Source of the DNA: Actinidia chinensis
Lineage: Eukaryota; Streptophyta; Magnoliopsida; Ericales; Actinidiaceae
Assembly: GCA_009663005.1 (NCBI GenBank)
Contig: CM018903.1
Span: forward strand, 25,937,493-25,957,492
Length of the DNA stretch: 20,000 nt
Direction: 5' to 3'
Shown: positions 18,200 through 20,000 of the stretch, in pieces
How positions within the stretch are numbered: position 1 is the first letter of the stretch
How the letters are laid out: each line of letters begins with the position of its first letter
Made by a program: the position numbers and the translations under genes
The notes under the pieces: generated by a model
What the model saw: only the letters and a program-made list of their open reading frames with translations
Databases searched by the model: none
What the model was told of the DNA's origin: nothing

Positions 18200-18885
18200 G
18201 ATATCTTTTGACCAATGTCATTGCATAATCGATATCTAGTCTACTGCAAAAAGCGTAGCATATATTAAGCTTTCTCATGCCGAAACATAAGAAACTTCCT
18301 TCATGCATTGCTCTTCCTAAAAAATCTTAGGAAACTATTCCTTAGACAAAGGAACTCTATACCTGAAAGGTCATGACTCTTTCATGTAGTTATGCATTGC
18401 AAACTTGACAAAAATCTTACCTATATATGCAACTTGGGATAAACCTAATATTTTATTTTGGCAATCTCACAAAAGCTGAATTCCTAAAATGTAGCTAATT
18501 TCTCTCATGCCCTACATATCAAAATAATTTTCCAACCAAGTTTTAATAGTAGATAATGTCCGTAAATCATTCCCAATGAGTAGAATATCATCTACGTATA
18601 AAATTAAAAACATCACTAAGCTTCGATTGCACTTCTTATACACGCATGGTTATCTGTATTTTGTTCAATAACAAAAGATTGAGGTGCCAGATCAAAATGA
18701 ATCTTCAATTTCATTTCAGAGACTTGTCTCAAGTCCAAAAATGGACCTATGCACTTGCATACCATATGCATTTGGTGGCCATTTTTTAGGGGGGGTTAGC
18801 ATTGAAACGTATGGTGTCTATCATATAGACGTCATTCTCAACTTTCATACACATTTTTAATTTTCCTTCCAAACTTTGTTTAGAA
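18200..18885 (-). pseudogene. Ty1/copia reverse-transcriptase remnant (copy 2)
   Basis: Same fragment as at 2296-2960, on the minus strand: the YVDD catalytic box region and the connection-domain pieces are recognisable. It has extra damage. One base is lost near 18650 (GGTTATCTG against GGTTTATCCG), there are extra bases near 18714-18722, and a short G-rich insertion (about 18773-18797) lies between the GLEQASR-side and DVYM-side motifs. No long open frame remains. It is cut by the Athila-like LTR at 18907, at the same place as copy 1. Confidence 0.85.
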
Positions 18886-19260
18886 ATAGCCTCGTTGTGC
18901 TATCTATGATTGATTTAGATTGCATAATTATAGTCCAGCAAGCACGCTAAAAAATCGACTCAGTTGGCCCTAGATTATTTAAATTATGTATTTTTATCAG
19001 ATATTGCACTTTAGGCGTGTTTAAAAGTCCATTGTAGGTTTTAATATTGATAAAAGCAAAAAAATAACGCCATAAAAGACAAAGAGGCAGGCACCGCATA
19101 TCGAGAATCGTTGCCAAAACTATCTTAAAGAAGAACGTTCATCCGAAGCTCGAAACAAAATGGAAGATTCAACGAGCATCGCGAGAATTGGACTTCGAGG
19201 GCTTCAAAACGGATTATGAAGAAGAGAAGAAAAAGTCAAAGAAGGCTCAGATCACACTAA

Positions 19261-19577
19261 GCGTTCGAATGGCCAATCAAAGGAAGAAAATAGGGATGAG
19301 CGTTCGAACTTCCTTACTTAGCGTTCGAATTCCCTTGCTTACAGTTCGAAACATGTGAGGGCCAAGAGATGGATTTTTTCCTGAGTGTTCGAACTCCCTT
19401 GCTTATAGTTCAAAACATGCGAGGCCTGCAAAATAGAATTTTAACTGAACGTTCAAACGCTGGATTGAAGAACAAAATGGGCCTTCGAATGCCAAGAGGA
19501 AAAATTTTAGAAATTAACATTACACTGAGCGTTCGAAAAACGCTAGTTGAAGAAAAAAAGTGGGGGCCTTCGAACGC
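19261..19577 (+). repeat. Palindrome array of LTR C
   Basis: Ten motifs starting near 19261, 19300, 19321, 19342, 19385, 19406, 19449, 19481, 19529 and 19566. Steps are 39, 21, 21, 43, 21, 43, 32, 48 and 37 bp. Against LTR A, one unit has been lost near the left end and one gained (19300/19321). The 21- and 43-bp steps are kept. Two steps at the right end depart from phase, owing to small insertions (an AATTAACATT-like string and GCGTTCGAAAAACGC). Confidence 0.8.
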
Positions 19578-19632
19578 CAAGGCCTAAAACTTGAAAGTTT
19601 CCTAATCCATTTAGATTTGGAATTTGGAAGGG

Positions 19633-19640
19633 CTATATAT
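19633..19640 (+). promoter_or_regulatory. Putative TATA box of LTR C
   Basis: CTATATAT follows GGAAGGG, as in LTR A (3739), about 55 bp after the palindrome array. Conserved position in three LTR copies. Confidence 0.65.
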
Positions 19641-20000
19641 CTTCCTTATAATGTTCTAAAGAGTGACTTGGATTTTTTAGGTTTTTTATCAGCCTCCCTA
19701 GCTTAAACTTTATATTTTTTCATAGTTTTATTTAATTCTTGTAATCATTTATATTTTTTTAAAGTTCAATCACTTTTATTTTAACCGTTTTGTTTCATTA
19801 TAGGCTTCTTATTTTTTTAATTCAGTTATTTTATTTAGGTTTCATTCATTCGTTTTTAGATTTAGTTCATGATTATGTATTCAATACTGAGGTAGTTATT
19901 TTTAAAGTCATGAGTGGCGAGTTTTTCTTACTCGGATCGATTGTGAATGCCATCGGAGATCGAGGATAATACAATGGAGGTACCCTATTTTCAACCGGTG

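Larger units (their letters stand above)
17940..20000 (+). repeat. Second copy of the 2044-4095 segment (direct repeat, ~15.9 kb apart)
   Basis: The LTR-like strip, antisense copia fragment and Athila LTR recur in the same order and orientation, up to the window end. By direct comparison of 2341-2640 with 18241-18640 in the ungapped part (18241-18540) I count 16 differences in 300 bases, 12 of them transitions. The LTR part has diverged more and has indels. The copy continues past the window. Confidence 0.9.
18907..20000 (+). repeat. Third Athila-like LTR (LTR C), running off the window
   Basis: Starts TGATTGATTTAG at 18907 and matches LTR A (2987 onward) to the window end, where CAATGGAGGTACCCTATTT corresponds to about 4062-4080 in LTR A. 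It contains the palindrome array (19261-19577) and the TATA box (19633-19640). Compared with LTR A it lacks 41 bp after 19171, between two AACG strings. Whether a full element or a solo LTR follows cannot be seen. Confidence 0.85.

Overview
This window comes from a nuclear plant genome, almost certainly an angiosperm, and consists of old, nested LTR retrotransposons. No host gene, rRNA or tRNA is visible. Every recognisable coding stretch is a frameshifted, stop-ridden retrotransposon remnant. The evidence is the element types (Athila-like and Tekay/Del-like Ty3/gypsy, and Ty1/copia), primer-binding sites matching plant tRNA-Asp and initiator tRNA-Met, and the AT-rich, transition-decayed sequence. 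I cannot name the species.

Layout from left to right. (1) 1-2039: a chromovirus (Tekay/Del-like) remnant on the + strand, with the 3' part of a long 5' LTR, a tRNA-iMet primer site, the first codons of gag, and then a large internal deletion running straight into the last ~200 bp of the 3' LTR. (2) 2040-2986: an older substrate, made of an LTR-like strip and an antisense Ty1/copia reverse-transcriptase remnant. (3) 2987-14730: a nearly full-length Athila-like element on the + strand. It has a 1.64 kb 5' LTR (TGAT...ATCA), a tRNA-Asp primer site, decayed gag, protease, RT, RNase H and integrase, an env-like/plant-transposon-domain ORF, a long 3' UTR, a purine-rich stretch and only the first ~104 bp of the 3' LTR. 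(4) 14731-17391: the 5' end (LTR, primer site, leader) of a second Athila-like copy in inverted orientation. (5) 17392-17939: an unassigned, probably LTR-derived strip. (6) 17940-20000: a second copy of 2044 to about 4095, comprising the same LTR-like strip, the same antisense copia fragment and the same Athila LTR inserted at the same point. The offset is about 15.9 kb, which suggests a large tandem or segmental duplication.

The most unusual signal is an array of a 12-bp palindrome (GCGTTCGAACGC and decayed variants) in all three Athila LTRs, upstream of the TATA box. A shorter array of the same motif lies inside the element, between pol and the env-like ORF. Spacings cluster near 21, 31-32, 42-44 and 50-53 bp, close to whole numbers of DNA helical turns, and this is kept while units are gained and lost between copies. 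This looks like a helically phased cis-element of the retrotransposon family. I do not know of a description of it.

Frames are broken everywhere, so pol and env boundaries are approximate and come from motif recognition in several frames.
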